From the NCBI GenBank assembly GCA_944384195.1, contig CALWSK010000001.1:62001-126000 (forward strand): a stretch of 64,000 bases of DNA. Direction: 5' to 3'. Below the pieces are notes generated by a model. The model worked only from the letters and a program-made list of their open reading frames with translations, was not told the DNA's origin and made no database searches. This document shows positions 53,476 to 62,757 of the stretch, piece after piece; position 1 is the first letter of the stretch, and the number at the start of each line of letters is the position of its first letter. The DNA comes from an uncultured Clostridia bacterium. Lineage in GTDB: Bacteria; Bacillota; Clostridia; Lachnospirales; CAG-274. The translations under genes and the position numbers were made by a program.

Positions 53476-56421
53476 TTAATTTTCTACAAATACTATTCTA
53501 GCATTAATTTCCATACCACTTGATATTTTACTTGGTATACTTTCTGTAAACACTTTTAGTCTATCTCCTTTTTGTATGCTAGAAACATTTGTTACTTTAT
53601 TATTTTTTATAACTATTGTATTTAATTCTGTTTTTAAATTCATAGTTATTGTAGGGTCTTTTACACTTACACTATCCCAAGTATTGTCATCTTTCATATA
53701 TTTAGCATCTTTCATTTTTACTGTATCGCCAGCTTCATAAACTACACCAGAAACTATCTTAGTAGGATATGGTGCTTCTATTATATGGCTAGCTCTATCG
53801 CCTTCAAATACAATAGTAAATGTTTGATCTATCTTACTATCTGTAGTATATCCTATAAACTGATTGATATTTTTGATACCATCTTTAGATATATAAGTTG
53901 TTTGTCCATCTATAGTAAATGTTCTTTCTACTGGACTATATTCCCACTTATCTCCATTTAGCATACTCATAGATTTAACTGTAAACGATTTATTTTCATT
54001 TATAGATTTTATTCTAGCTCTTGCTATAGTTACAGATTTAGTAACCGGCGCTTCCATTATATCAACAACACTGGCTCTTCCATCTCCATTTAAACATACT
54101 CTTACATAATCATTAACATTTATATTAGCAGCACTTACAAGTTTTCCATCTTTTCTTATTATTGTACCTTCATCAGTTGTAATAGTTCCATTTGAAGGAG
54201 TTGTAAAGCTATTTATACCATTTGTAGTAGCTACGATATCTGGTGCTAATTCTTCATCACGTCCACTTCTAAAAGTAACTTTGCTTATAACATCTCCAGA
54301 ATAACCTTTTTCAAGAGCTACATAAACTTCTCCATTAGAGCGTTTTAGCTTAGTTTTTATAAAATCTGGCGATACACGATTACCATCATAGTAATATTGT
54401 ATATTTTTATTTGAAGTACTTAATTGTCTTATCTGCTTATAGTCTTGCCAACCACCTTTGCCAAAAGTATAGCTATTTTGTAAAGACAATTTTTTCTGAA
54501 TAGCATCAAAAGTTCCTACCTGACCTTTTAATATATCACCTATTATATGGCCACTATCTTCTACTATTATCTCTTTTACGCTCTCAAATACTTCCCCAGG
54601 AGCTAAAACTGCTTCATTCATAAGTAGTTTTACATAATCTCCAGCTGTTACTTGAGTTAATTTTATTGGCTTTCCAGATTTAGAAGCAAATACATCACTA
54701 GATACTTCATACCAAGAAGTTTGTTTATTTTCAAATTCTACAAGTATTTTAACTAAATCTACCTCATCATCTACTTGTAACACTTTCGCTCTTCTCATTA
54801 TATAGTTTGTAGATGCACTAATTCTTTCTATATAAGTTGGTTCATCTTTTTTAGACTCTATAAAAACAATATCCCCAGCTTCTATCTTATCTATAGTAGT
54901 ATCCCTAGGGTCATATTCAAAATTAGGGAACATTTGGTCAAGATAACCTACATCATCAGATTTTAAGTCGTAAGTTTGTTTTTCAACTTCTACTTCATCT
55001 TTATAATAATTTTTAGTTATACGATTGCCATTATTATCAAGAATTATCATATAACCATATTGTGGATTATTTTCTACTACAACCCCTCTTAGCTCTTTTG
55101 ATAAATTAGCATCTCCAACATAAGAAATTTTAGTTACTATATTATTTTTAAGCTCTAGCTTAAGCATACTTCCAAAAGGTAAATCTTTATCTTTTCTTAC
55201 TTTTCCATCTATTTCTATATAATTACCTTTGGCATTATTTCCTAAAATAGCATCTACTGTATAATAATTAAAAGTTTTATCATTTTTATCTTTTAATTGG
55301 ATTATACCATTTTGATAATCTATGCTATTTAACTTACCACTAACACTAGTTGTATCTACAGTCTTATCTTTTACAGAAACAAATTTTATTTCTTTTGTAA
55401 GATCATCAACCAGATACTCTACTTCACTACCCTCTCTTAAAGAAGAAAGTCCAGTAACAGCTCCAGCATTATATACAACCGCATCTTTGTTTAAAGGATT
55501 TGGAGTATTATCTTTTTGCATAATATAGCTTATAACTTCTACTTTGCCATCACTAGTTCTTATATATATTTTACGTTGCAAAGTAGCTTCTCCTGTTGTA
55601 CTAAGCTGTTCATCTTTAATACCAGCAACAGTACCTAACTTTCTGTTAAGTCCTACAGAATTATTATATATATCTCCCATATTGCTAAGCACTTGTGCCA
55701 TCTCTGCTCTAGTTATAGCACCTTTAGGATTTAATCTTCCGTTGCTCCCTTTTATTATTCCATTATCAAGAGCAGTTTCCATATATTCGGCATTTTCAGA
55801 TGAAATATTTTCCCAATCGCTATAGTTATACAAGCTTTGTTGAGTATTAGAAGTTAAAGGAGCTCCCGTTTTTATATCTAAAGCTTTTATTATCCAAGTA
55901 GCAACTTGCTCTCTAGAAGCTGGAGCATTCCTTAAAAAAGAACCCGCTGGAAGTTGTTCCTGATTAGGATTTGTGGCATCTGTATATTGAGCTTGAGTTA
56001 TAAGTCCATTTGTCCTAGCAAGACTAAGATAACCAAGGCTCCAGACATCTAAAACACCTTGTGTATTAGACTGTGCTTTTAGTCTTTCTCCTTCTGCTTG
56101 TGCCTCTTTTTCAAGCCCCATAACTCTAATAGCAAAAGCTAATGCTTCTTCATTAGAAACACTTGCACTAGGACGAAAGCTTCTGTCATATCCTTTTATA
56201 AGATTTAAAGCTCCGGCTTTAGTTATTGCCTCTTTAGCCCAATATCCATTTGGGACATCATAAAATTTAAGGTTTGGTATTGTGGCTTTAGCCTCGTCAT
56301 TTCCAGAATATGTATCTTGAACAACATCTCTAAAAATAGCATTATCTGTAATAGCAAAGGCATTTGTACAGCTAGAAAAAGCAAGCATACAAGCCAAAAC
56401 CATTGTTTTACTTTTTTTCAT
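53476..56421 (-). CDS. Large S-layer-homology surface protein (N-terminal SLH repeats)
   Basis: A 981-residue exported protein. A signal peptide (about 1-23, AFA) is followed by three SLH modules (about 50-250): FYDVPNGYWAKEAITKAGAL, VWSLGYLSLARTNGLI with ASREQVATWIIKAL, and NAEYMETALDNGIIKGSNGR with ITRAEMAQVLSNMG. The remaining 700 residues are beta-rich repeats without a known catalytic motif, with many Lys-Asp pairs. It is probably a main S-layer or wall-associated protein. It lies upstream of the second SLH gene on the same strand. Confidence 0.88.
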   Translation of the reverse strand: MKKSKTMVLACMLAFSSCTNAFAITDNAIFRDVVQDTYSGNDEAKATIPNLKFYDVPNGYWAKEAITKAGALNLIKGYDRSFRPSASVSNEEALAFAIRVMGLEKEAQAEGERLKAQSNTQGVLDVWSLGYLSLARTNGLITQAQYTDATNPNQEQLPAGSFLRNAPASREQVATWIIKALDIKTGAPLTSNTQQSLYNYSDWENISSENAEYMETALDNGIIKGSNGRLNPKGAITRAEMAQVLSNMGDIYNNSVGLNRKLGTVAGIKDEQLSTTGEATLQRKIYIRTSDGKVEVISYIMQKDNTPNPLNKDAVVYNAGAVTGLSSLREGSEVEYLVDDLTKEIKFVSVKDKTVDTTSVSGKLNSIDYQNGIIQLKDKNDKTFNYYTVDAILGNNAKGNYIEIDGKVRKDKDLPFGSMLKLELKNNIVTKISYVGDANLSKELRGVVVENNPQYGYMIILDNNGNRITKNYYKDEVEVEKQTYDLKSDDVGYLDQMFPNFEYDPRDTTIDKIEAGDIVFIESKKDEPTYIERISASTNYIMRRAKVLQVDDEVDLVKILVEFENKQTSWYEVSSDVFASKSGKPIKLTQVTAGDYVKLLMNEAVLAPGEVFESVKEIIVEDSGHIIGDILKGQVGTFDAIQKKLSLQNSYTFGKGGWQDYKQIRQLSTSNKNIQYYYDGNRVSPDFIKTKLKRSNGEVYVALEKGYSGDVISKVTFRSGRDEELAPDIVATTNGINSFTTPSNGTITTDEGTIIRKDGKLVSAANINVNDYVRVCLNGDGRASVVDIMEAPVTKSVTIARARIKSINENKSFTVKSMSMLNGDKWEYSPVERTFTIDGQTTYISKDGIKNINQFIGYTTDSKIDQTFTIVFEGDRASHIIEAPYPTKIVSGVVYEAGDTVKMKDAKYMKDDNTWDSVSVKDPTITMNLKTELNTIVIKNNKVTNVSSIQKGDRLKVFTESIPSKISSGMEINARIVFVEN

Positions 56422-56514
56422 AAAAAACCTCTCAAATTTATAGCATTTTTATTTTAATTATATCATAAATATCGACACTATAAAAGAACAAAAAAATTAA
56501 ATTTTTATTACAAA

Positions 56515-57045
56515 TTATAAATATCTCTTACAAGATAATAAACCACAAATAGTCTTACTATCTATAATTTCGCCTTTATATATCATATTTATGGCTTCAT
56601 CTAATGGCATTTTAACAACTTCTATAAATTCATCATCATCAAAATTAAATTCTCCTTTTTCAAGCTCTGTTGCTAAAAATATGTGTATTTTTTCTGTACA
56701 TATGCCTATAGCCGGATACATAGTATACATATATTCCATTTTACCTGCTCTTATAGCAGTTTCTTCTTCTAGCTCTCTTTTAGCACATTTTATAGCTTCT
56801 TCCCCATCATCCATCATACCAGCTGGTATCTCAAAAACTATAGATTTTGCAGGGTGTCTATATTGCTTTACTAAAATTACATTACCATCTTTATCTATAG
56901 GAACAATAGCAGTAGCATCTCCTCTTAATACTACTTCTCTTTTAGCACTATTTCCATCTGGCAGAGTTATTTTATCACATTGTATTTTTAAAACTTTTCC
57001 AGAAAAAACTAAATCACTTTCTAAAACTTTGTATTCATTTTCCAT
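56515..57045 (-). CDS. Nudix hydrolase, ADP-ribose pyrophosphatase type
   Basis: About 176 residues. The Nudix box runs from GMMDDGEEAIKCAKRELEEE (about 93-112), with the catalytic REXXEE intact. The upstream YRHPAKSIVFEIPAG, with substrate-binding residues, is typical of ADP-ribose pyrophosphatases (NudF/YqkG). I use ATG 57045 after AGGGAG; GTG 57054 is in frame but badly spaced. It probably clears ADP-ribose. It stands alone, divergent from ppa. Confidence 0.93.
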   Translation of the reverse strand: MENEYKVLESDLVFSGKVLKIQCDKITLPDGNSAKREVVLRGDATAIVPIDKDGNVILVKQYRHPAKSIVFEIPAGMMDDGEEAIKCAKRELEEETAIRAGKMEYMYTMYPAIGICTEKIHIFLATELEKGEFNFDDDEFIEVVKMPLDEAINMIYKGEIIDSKTICGLLSCKRYL

Positions 57046-57265
57046 TCTATACACTCCCTTTATAAAATTTATTTATAATATATCATATTTCTTATATATA
57101 GTCTACTCTTATAATTATATATAAAATAATTTATATATCCTATTTTTGTTATTTTTGTATATTTTATCCTCATTTTTATAAAATTATTTTTAATATTTGT
57201 CTATTTAATTTTTTATAATTTAAATATATAATTATATGGATAATAAATTTTTACGGAGGTTACTT

Positions 57266-57796
57266 ATGAATAATATTTGGCACAATATAAACCCAGATAG
57301 AATAAAACCAGAAGATTTTGTTTGCGTTATAGAAATACCTAAAGGTAGCAAAAAAAAATATGAACTAGATAAAGAAACAGGACTTATTATCCTAGATAGA
57401 ATTTTGCATACTTCTATGCAATATCCAGCAAACTATGGCTTTATACCTAGAACTTATGGAGACGACAAAGACCCATTAGATGTTCTTCTTCTTTGCTCTG
57501 AAACTATAGACCCTCTTACTCTTGTTAGAGCTTATCCTATAGGTGTTATGCATATGATAGATAATGGAGAAGGCGATGAAAAAATTATAGCTATTCCTTG
57601 TGATGACCCATTCTATAATAGCTATAAAGATATTAAAGATATCCCTAAACATATCCTAGACGAAATGGAACATTTCTTTACTAGATATAAAGATTTAGAA
57701 GGAAAATCTACTACTATAGAAAAATTTGGCGATAGTCAAGATGCAAAAAATATTATTTCTTCTTGCATAGATAATTATAATAAAAAATTTAGCTAA
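57266..57796 (+). CDS. ppa: Soluble inorganic pyrophosphatase (family I)
   Basis: A 176-residue family I enzyme that drives biosynthesis by hydrolysing PPi. Motifs are CVIEIPKGSKKKYELDKETG (about 20-39), YPANYGFIPRTYGDDKDPLD (about 52-71, containing the Asp metal ligands), and IAIPCDDPFYNS. ATG 57266 after GGAGG is the start; the earlier ATG at 57236 would place that SD inside the reading frame. It is convergent with rex and shares its terminator. The 220-bp gap upstream is AT-rich with no clear motif. Confidence 0.96.
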   Translation: MNNIWHNINPDRIKPEDFVCVIEIPKGSKKKYELDKETGLIILDRILHTSMQYPANYGFIPRTYGDDKDPLDVLLLCSETIDPLTLVRAYPIGVMHMIDNGEGDEKIIAIPCDDPFYNSYKDIKDIPKHILDEMEHFFTRYKDLEGKSTTIEKFGDSQDAKNIISSCIDNYNKKFS

Positions 57797-57837
57797 TACA
57801 TTTTATCATAAAAATAAATTATATCGTAATTATATAA

Positions 57838-57870
57838 ATAAGGTTGCAGACAGAAAGTCTACAACCTTAT
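57838..57870. terminator. Shared bidirectional terminator of ppa and rex
   Basis: ATAAGGTTG-C-AGAC and GTCT-A-CAACCTTAT pair over AGAAA. The stop codon of rex (57867-57869) falls in the arm. Confidence 0.8.
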
Positions 57871-58502
57871 TTATTATTAAAATCACTATTTAATTTATAA
57901 GCTAGTGTCATAAGACTATCTGTAAGATGAACATTTTCTATCATAGTCCCTTTTTCCTCTTTTAACTCTGTATTAGAAAAATTCCATACCCCTTTTATTC
58001 CACAACTTACAACTTGTCTATATATAGACTGTGTTATATTAGCAGGAATAGTAAGAACTGCTATATCAACCTTATTTTCACTAGCAAATTGTTCTAATGT
58101 ATCTATATCTCTAACTTCTATTCCTCTTATTTTTGAGCCTATTATCTTAGGATTTATATCAAATATACCAGTAAAATTAAATCCTCTTTTTTCAAATTTA
58201 GCATAATTTAATAAAGCTTGTCCAAGGTTTCCAGCACCAACTAAAATAAGATTATAAGTATTATTAAGCCCTAATATATCTTTTATTTCTCTTAATAATA
58301 TCTCTACATTATATCCATAACCTTGTTGCCCAAAACAACCAAAATTATTTAAATCTTGTCTTATTTGAGATGCTGTTATATCCATTTTTGCACTCAATTC
58401 TTTAGATGATATCCTTGTTATACCATTTTCTAAAAGGTCAGATAAAAACCTATAATATCTTGGTAATCTTCTTATAACCGCTAATGAAACTTTATTGCTC
58501 AT
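57867..58502 (-). CDS. rex: Redox-sensing transcriptional repressor Rex
   Basis: A 211-residue repressor that senses the NADH/NAD ratio and represses fermentation genes. The N-terminal winged helix has AVIRRLPRYYRFLSDLLENG and MDITASQIRQDLNNFGCFGQ (about 46-65); the Rossmann NAD site is LILVGAGNLGQALLNY (about 84-99). Full length. A consensus promoter lies upstream with an inverted repeat at its -35. No known Rex target other than possibly itself is in the window. Confidence 0.96.
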   Translation of the reverse strand: MSNKVSLAVIRRLPRYYRFLSDLLENGITRISSKELSAKMDITASQIRQDLNNFGCFGQQGYGYNVEILLREIKDILGLNNTYNLILVGAGNLGQALLNYAKFEKRGFNFTGIFDINPKIIGSKIRGIEVRDIDTLEQFASENKVDIAVLTIPANITQSIYRQVVSCGIKGVWNFSNTELKEEKGTMIENVHLTDSLMTLAYKLNSDFNNK

Positions 58503-58532
58503 AAAATCATTCCTTTATAAAATAATAAACAA

Positions 58533-58561
58533 ATTATACAATCTTGACGACTTTTTGTCAA
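58533..58561 (-). promoter_or_regulatory. Promoter of rex with an overlapping inverted repeat
   Basis: Minus strand: TTGACA (58556-58561), 17 bp, TATAAT (58533-58538). TTGAC-N8-GTCAA (58544-58561) is an 18-bp palindrome covering the -35 and part of the spacer, the span of a Rex site but with altered inner bases. Confidence 0.7.
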
Positions 58562-58579
58562 TCTTTACTATTTTAATTC

Positions 58580-58607
58580 TTGCTATTTTTTAACAAAATG
58601 ATATAAT
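58580..58607 (+). promoter_or_regulatory. Candidate promoter of the ABC-F gene
   Basis: TTGCTA (58580-58585), 16 bp, TATAAT (58602-58607), ending 32 bp before the start codon. No long leader, so classical ribosome-mediated attenuation is unlikely. Confidence 0.55.
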
Positions 58608-58639
58608 AAAACAAAAATAAAAATTAAATGGAGGCTAAA

Positions 58640-60526
58640 ATGGTTCTTTCTTGTAACAATATAAATAAATCTTATGGCATTAATAATATTTTAATCAATA
58701 TTTCTTTTAATATAAATGAAAAAGATAAAGTAGCTCTTGTTGGTGTAAATGGAGCGGGAAAATCCACTCTTTTTAAAATACTTATAGGAGATATTTCAGC
58801 AGATAGCGGCGATATTTCTATGCCTAAAAATGTTTCTATAGGATATTTTTCGCAAAATCTAAATTTAAATGAACAAAATTCTATATTTGATGAACTTCTT
58901 ACTGTATTTAAAGATACAATAGAAAAAGAAAATATGCTAAGAGAACTAGAAGAAAAAATGTCAATCTATAAAGGCGAAGAATTAGAAGAAATTATAAAAA
59001 AACATACAGATATAACAGAATTTTTAAATAAAAATAATTCTTTAGATTATAATAGCCGTATAAGAGGTGTACTTAAAGGACTTGGATTTGATAATAACTT
59101 TTTTGATACTAAAATATCTTCTCTATCTGGTGGACAAAAAACAAGAGTTGCTCTTGGTAAAATTCTTCTAAAAGAACCTGATATTCTTCTTCTAGATGAA
59201 CCTACAAACCATCTTGATATAAAAGCTATCCAATGGCTAGAAGGATATCTTAAAGTCTATCCTAAGGCAGTATTTATTATATCCCACGATAGATATTTTC
59301 TAAATAAAATCGTATCTAAGGTTATAGAAATTGAAAATTCTAAAGCAAAAACATATAATGGGAACTATTCTGTATATTCAAACAAAAAGCAAATAGAACG
59401 TGAAATACTCATAAAAGCATATCTAGAACAACAAAAAGAAATAAAAAGACAAGAAGAAGTTATTAAAAAATTGCGTTCTTATAATAGAGAAAAATCTGTA
59501 AAACGTGCAGAAAGTCGTCAAAAACTTTTAGATAAGATGGAAAAAATAGAAAAACCAGAAAATTTACCATCTAATATGCGACTTGTTCTTTCCCCTAAAG
59601 ATGAATGTCCTAATGATGTTATAACTGTGGAAAATATATCTAAAAGCTTTACTACTCCTCTTTTTAGCAATATATCTTTTGAAGTTAAAAAAGATGAAAA
59701 AATAGCTCTTGTAGGTGCTAATGGTATAGGAAAAACTACTTTATTTAAAATGATTTTAGGACTTATATCTTTAGACAGTGGAAAAATAAAAATAGGTAAT
59801 AATGTATCTATAGGATATTATGACCAAGGACAACAAAACTTAGATGAAAATAATACAATATTTGAAGAAATATCAAATTCATATCCAAATTTAAAAAACG
59901 AAGAAATTAGAAATGCTCTTGCCGTATTTGTATTTACAGGAGATGATGTTTTTAAAAAGATATCTTCCTTAAGTGGTGGAGAAAAAGGAAGGGTTGCTCT
60001 TGCTAAAATAATGCTATCAAAGGCAAACTTTCTAATACTTGATGAACCTACTAACCATCTTGATATGGCATCTAAAGAAATTTTAGAAACTGCATTACAA
60101 AACTATACTGGCACTTGCTTATATATATCACACGATAGATATTTTATAAATAATACTGCTACTAAAATAATAGAGCTTACTCCTAATAAAATGAATATAT
60201 ACTTAGGAAATTATGATTATTATCTTGAAAAACTAAAGGAAAATCAAGAAGATATAAAGGAAGAAATAAAACAAGTATCTAATAATAAGTTAGATTGGAA
60301 AGCTCAAAAAGAAGAACAAGCAAGAGAAAGAAAAAAAGCAAATGAACTAAAAAAATTAGAACAAAAAATAGAAGAAATAGAAGAAAAAATTAAAAATTTA
60401 GATTTTAATCTCACCCTAGAAGAAGTATATACAAACCCTTACAAATCTAAAGAAATATTAGAAGAAAAAACTAAACTAGAAGAAGAACTTAGCTTTTTAT
60501 ATGAAGATTGGGAAAGCCTTGCGTAA
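58640..60526 (+). CDS. ABC-F family ATPase (YdiF/Uup-like)
   Basis: About 628 residues with two ABC domains and no membrane part. Walker A motifs are GVNGAGKST (about 37-45) and GANGIGKTT (about 360-368); signatures are LSGGQKTRVALGKILL and LSGGEKGRVALAKIML; a basic P-site tether linker lies between; a C-terminal coiled coil (about 560-628) ends the protein. ABC-F proteins act on the ribosome. The C-terminal coiled coil indicates the YdiF/Uup class rather than a known antibiotic-resistance subgroup. ATG 58640 follows GGAGG; the ATG at 58628 overlaps that SD. Confidence 0.93.
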   Translation: MVLSCNNINKSYGINNILINISFNINEKDKVALVGVNGAGKSTLFKILIGDISADSGDISMPKNVSIGYFSQNLNLNEQNSIFDELLTVFKDTIEKENMLRELEEKMSIYKGEELEEIIKKHTDITEFLNKNNSLDYNSRIRGVLKGLGFDNNFFDTKISSLSGGQKTRVALGKILLKEPDILLLDEPTNHLDIKAIQWLEGYLKVYPKAVFIISHDRYFLNKIVSKVIEIENSKAKTYNGNYSVYSNKKQIEREILIKAYLEQQKEIKRQEEVIKKLRSYNREKSVKRAESRQKLLDKMEKIEKPENLPSNMRLVLSPKDECPNDVITVENISKSFTTPLFSNISFEVKKDEKIALVGANGIGKTTLFKMILGLISLDSGKIKIGNNVSIGYYDQGQQNLDENNTIFEEISNSYPNLKNEEIRNALAVFVFTGDDVFKKISSLSGGEKGRVALAKIMLSKANFLILDEPTNHLDMASKEILETALQNYTGTCLYISHDRYFINNTATKIIELTPNKMNIYLGNYDYYLEKLKENQEDIKEEIKQVSNNKLDWKAQKEEQARERKKANELKKLEQKIEEIEEKIKNLDFNLTLEEVYTNPYKSKEILEEKTKLEEELSFLYEDWESLA

Positions 60527-60542
60527 TCAATTTTTTGAAAAA

Positions 60543-60574
60543 AAGTTGTAGGCTAAATTTATAGTCTACAACTT
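60543..60574. terminator. Shared terminator of the ABC-F gene and thiN
   Basis: AAGTTGTAG-G-CTA pairs with TAG-T-CTACAACTT over a short A/T loop. It lies between the convergent genes. Confidence 0.7.
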
Positions 60575-60579
60575 ATATA

Positions 60580-61215
60580 TCAATCTACAGATTTAAAAAT
60601 TAAAAGTTTACCATTTTTTACTTCTATAGATATTTTTTTATTCAAAATAACATTACTTATACCTAAAGAGCTATCTTGATACATAGTATAGTCTTGTAAA
60701 GAATATTCAAGCCCAAAAGTACTAACTCCTTCTACTTTATCACTAAATGGTATAAGAGAAATAGTATCCCCTACCTCACCTTCTAGCTCTATCTTGTTAT
60801 TAGTTATGTATATTTCATTATGCTCATCTTTTATATAACAAAATATATTTCTATCAAGGCAATTAGCTAAAAGCCCTATATTAGCAAGGCTATGGTCAAG
60901 TCTTGTGCCACTAGCACCAAGAAGTAATATTTCTTTTAAACCAAGCCCTATAGCAAAATCTATACAAAGCTCCATATCAGTTTTATCTTTTTTAGAGGGA
61001 AATTTTTTTAAAATAGCTCCCCTAGTTTCAAAAAAAGTTATTATAGGCATATCAGAAGAATCTAAATCCCCTATTATATATTTAGGCAAAATACCTTCTT
61101 TAAAAAGATACTTACTCCCACCATCACAACATATAACTATATCTTCAGAACTTATATTTTTTGCTATAAAACTACTATCTTCTATAGTCCCATTACCTAT
61201 TATAACTGCTCTCAT
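60580..61215 (-). CDS. thiN: Thiamine pyrophosphokinase
   Basis: A 211-residue enzyme making thiamine diphosphate from thiamine and ATP. CCDGGSKYLFKEGILPKYII (about 29-48), GDLDSSD (49-55), PSKKDKTDMELCIDFAI (about 73-89) and LLGASGTRLDHSLANIGLLA (about 97-116) are family motifs. Its ATG overlaps the rpe stop (ATGA). The order rsgA-rpe-thiN is conserved in Firmicutes. Confidence 0.95.
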   Translation of the reverse strand: MRAVIIGNGTIEDSSFIAKNISSEDIVICCDGGSKYLFKEGILPKYIIGDLDSSDMPIITFFETRGAILKKFPSKKDKTDMELCIDFAIGLGLKEILLLGASGTRLDHSLANIGLLANCLDRNIFCYIKDEHNEIYITNNKIELEGEVGDTISLIPFSDKVEGVSTFGLEYSLQDYTMYQDSSLGISNVILNKKISIEVKNGKLLIFKSVD

Positions 61216-61874
61216 ATAACTTCCTCAAATACTTTATTATATCTTTCTATTATATCTTTTCTATCTTCTCTTTCAAATAAGTCAGAACCAACAACTATAA
61301 CATTAGCTCCAGCTTCTACAACTCTTTTTACATTATCTATTTTTACTCCGCCATCTATTTCAAGCTCACAAGATAAATTATGTTCTGTTATATATTCTCT
61401 TAAAGCCTTAGTTTTTAAAAGACTATCTTCTATAAGCTTTTGTCCTCCAAATCCAGGCTCAACCCCCATAACAAGCACTAAATCTAAATCTTTAATATAA
61501 GGCAAAATTTCTTCATAGCTTGTCTTAGGTTTTATAGTCATACCAACTTTTTTACCTGCATTTTTAACTTTTTCTATTATTTCTCTATGCTTATCTGTAG
61601 CTTCTATATGAAAATTAATTATATCACAACCAAGTTTTATAAATTCATCTATATATCTTTCTGGCTTTTCTATCATAAGATGCACATCAAGAACTAAATC
61701 TGTACATTTTCTTATACTTTTTATAACCGGCATACCTATAGAAATATTAGGTACAAACATTCCGTCCATAACATCTACGTGCAAATATTTTATACCATTA
61801 TCTTCCATTTGTTTTATCTCTCTATCTAGTCTTACAAAATCCGCTGATAATATCGAAGGCGATAATTTTATCAT
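61212..61874 (-). CDS. rpe: Ribulose-phosphate 3-epimerase
   Basis: A 220-residue TIM-barrel enzyme of the pentose phosphate pathway. LSPSILSADFVRLDREIKQM at the start, YLHVDVMDGMFVPNISIG (about 30-47), VMGVEPGFGGQKLIE (about 134-148), LEIDGGVKIDNV (about 171-182) and VVGSDLFERED. All catalytic His/Asp motifs are intact. It follows rsgA by one base and overlaps thiN. Confidence 0.97.
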   Translation of the reverse strand: MIKLSPSILSADFVRLDREIKQMEDNGIKYLHVDVMDGMFVPNISIGMPVIKSIRKCTDLVLDVHLMIEKPERYIDEFIKLGCDIINFHIEATDKHREIIEKVKNAGKKVGMTIKPKTSYEEILPYIKDLDLVLVMGVEPGFGGQKLIEDSLLKTKALREYITEHNLSCELEIDGGVKIDNVKRVVEAGANVIVVGSDLFEREDRKDIIERYNKVFEEVI

Positions 61875-61875
61875 A

Positions 61876-62748
61876 TTATATAAATTCCTTTCTCTGTTCT
61901 TCTAATTCTTGATAAAATCTTGTATATCTTTCATATCTAGTTTTAGATATATTTATATCTATTTGCTCTTTTATAGAACAATGTGGCTCTTTTATGTGAG
62001 AACAATCACAAAATTTACATTTATCCAAATACTCTATAAATTCTTTAAAGTAATGTTGTAATTTTTCTTTAGGAATAAAATCTAAGCTAAGAGAAGTAAA
62101 TCCTGGTGTATCTACAATATACGTATTATCAAATGCTTCTAATAGTTCTACTTGTCTTGTAGTATGCTTACCTCTTTCTATCTTTTTACTTATATCTCCA
62201 GTCTTAAGCATAGCATCTGGCAAAATACTATTTATAAGGCTAGATTTTCCAACACCAGATGGCCCTGCAAATACAACAACTTTATCTTTCATATATTCTT
62301 TTATTTGTTGTATACCTATTCCATCGTTAGTACTAGTAAATACTATAGGGTAAATATCTTTATATATCTTTTCTATTTCTTCTAATTCTTTTTTATCTGC
62401 TAAATCACATTTATTTACACATATTACTATATTTTCTATATTTTGACTTTCTGCTAAAACTAAAAATCTATCCAACAAATCTAAATTTATATTAGGACTT
62501 TTTATAGCAAAAGTTATTATAGCACAATCTATATTACTAACTCTAGGACGTATCAAAATATTCTTTCTATCAAGTATATTTTCTATAATACCTTTATCGT
62601 CTTCTAAAATAGATATTTCTACATAATCTCCAACAGTTGGTGTTATTTTGTTTTTTCTAAATATTCCTCGTATGGAACATTTTATAATACCATTATCAGT
62701 AGCAACAAAATATGTACCACCTACTCCTTTTATTATTCTACCTTTCAT
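61876..62748 (-). CDS. rsgA: Ribosome small-subunit-dependent GTPase A
   Basis: About 290 residues; a circularly permuted GTPase that checks 30S maturation. An OB fold lies at the N terminus. G motifs occur in permuted order: CVNKCDLADKKE (G4), FAGPSGVGKSSLINSIL (G1, about 166-182), IERGKHTTRQVELL, and VDTPGFTSLSLD (G3). The C-terminal zinc site is CKFCDCSHIKEPHC. The start is ATG 62748 after AGAGGTGA; GTG 62754 is an in-frame alternative. It is the first gene of rsgA-rpe-thiN. Confidence 0.96.
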   Translation of the reverse strand: MKGRIIKGVGGTYFVATDNGIIKCSIRGIFRKNKITPTVGDYVEISILEDDKGIIENILDRKNILIRPRVSNIDCAIITFAIKSPNINLDLLDRFLVLAESQNIENIVICVNKCDLADKKELEEIEKIYKDIYPIVFTSTNDGIGIQQIKEYMKDKVVVFAGPSGVGKSSLINSILPDAMLKTGDISKKIERGKHTTRQVELLEAFDNTYIVDTPGFTSLSLDFIPKEKLQHYFKEFIEYLDKCKFCDCSHIKEPHCSIKEQIDINISKTRYERYTRFYQELEEQRKEFI

Positions 62749-62757
62749 ACTCACCTC

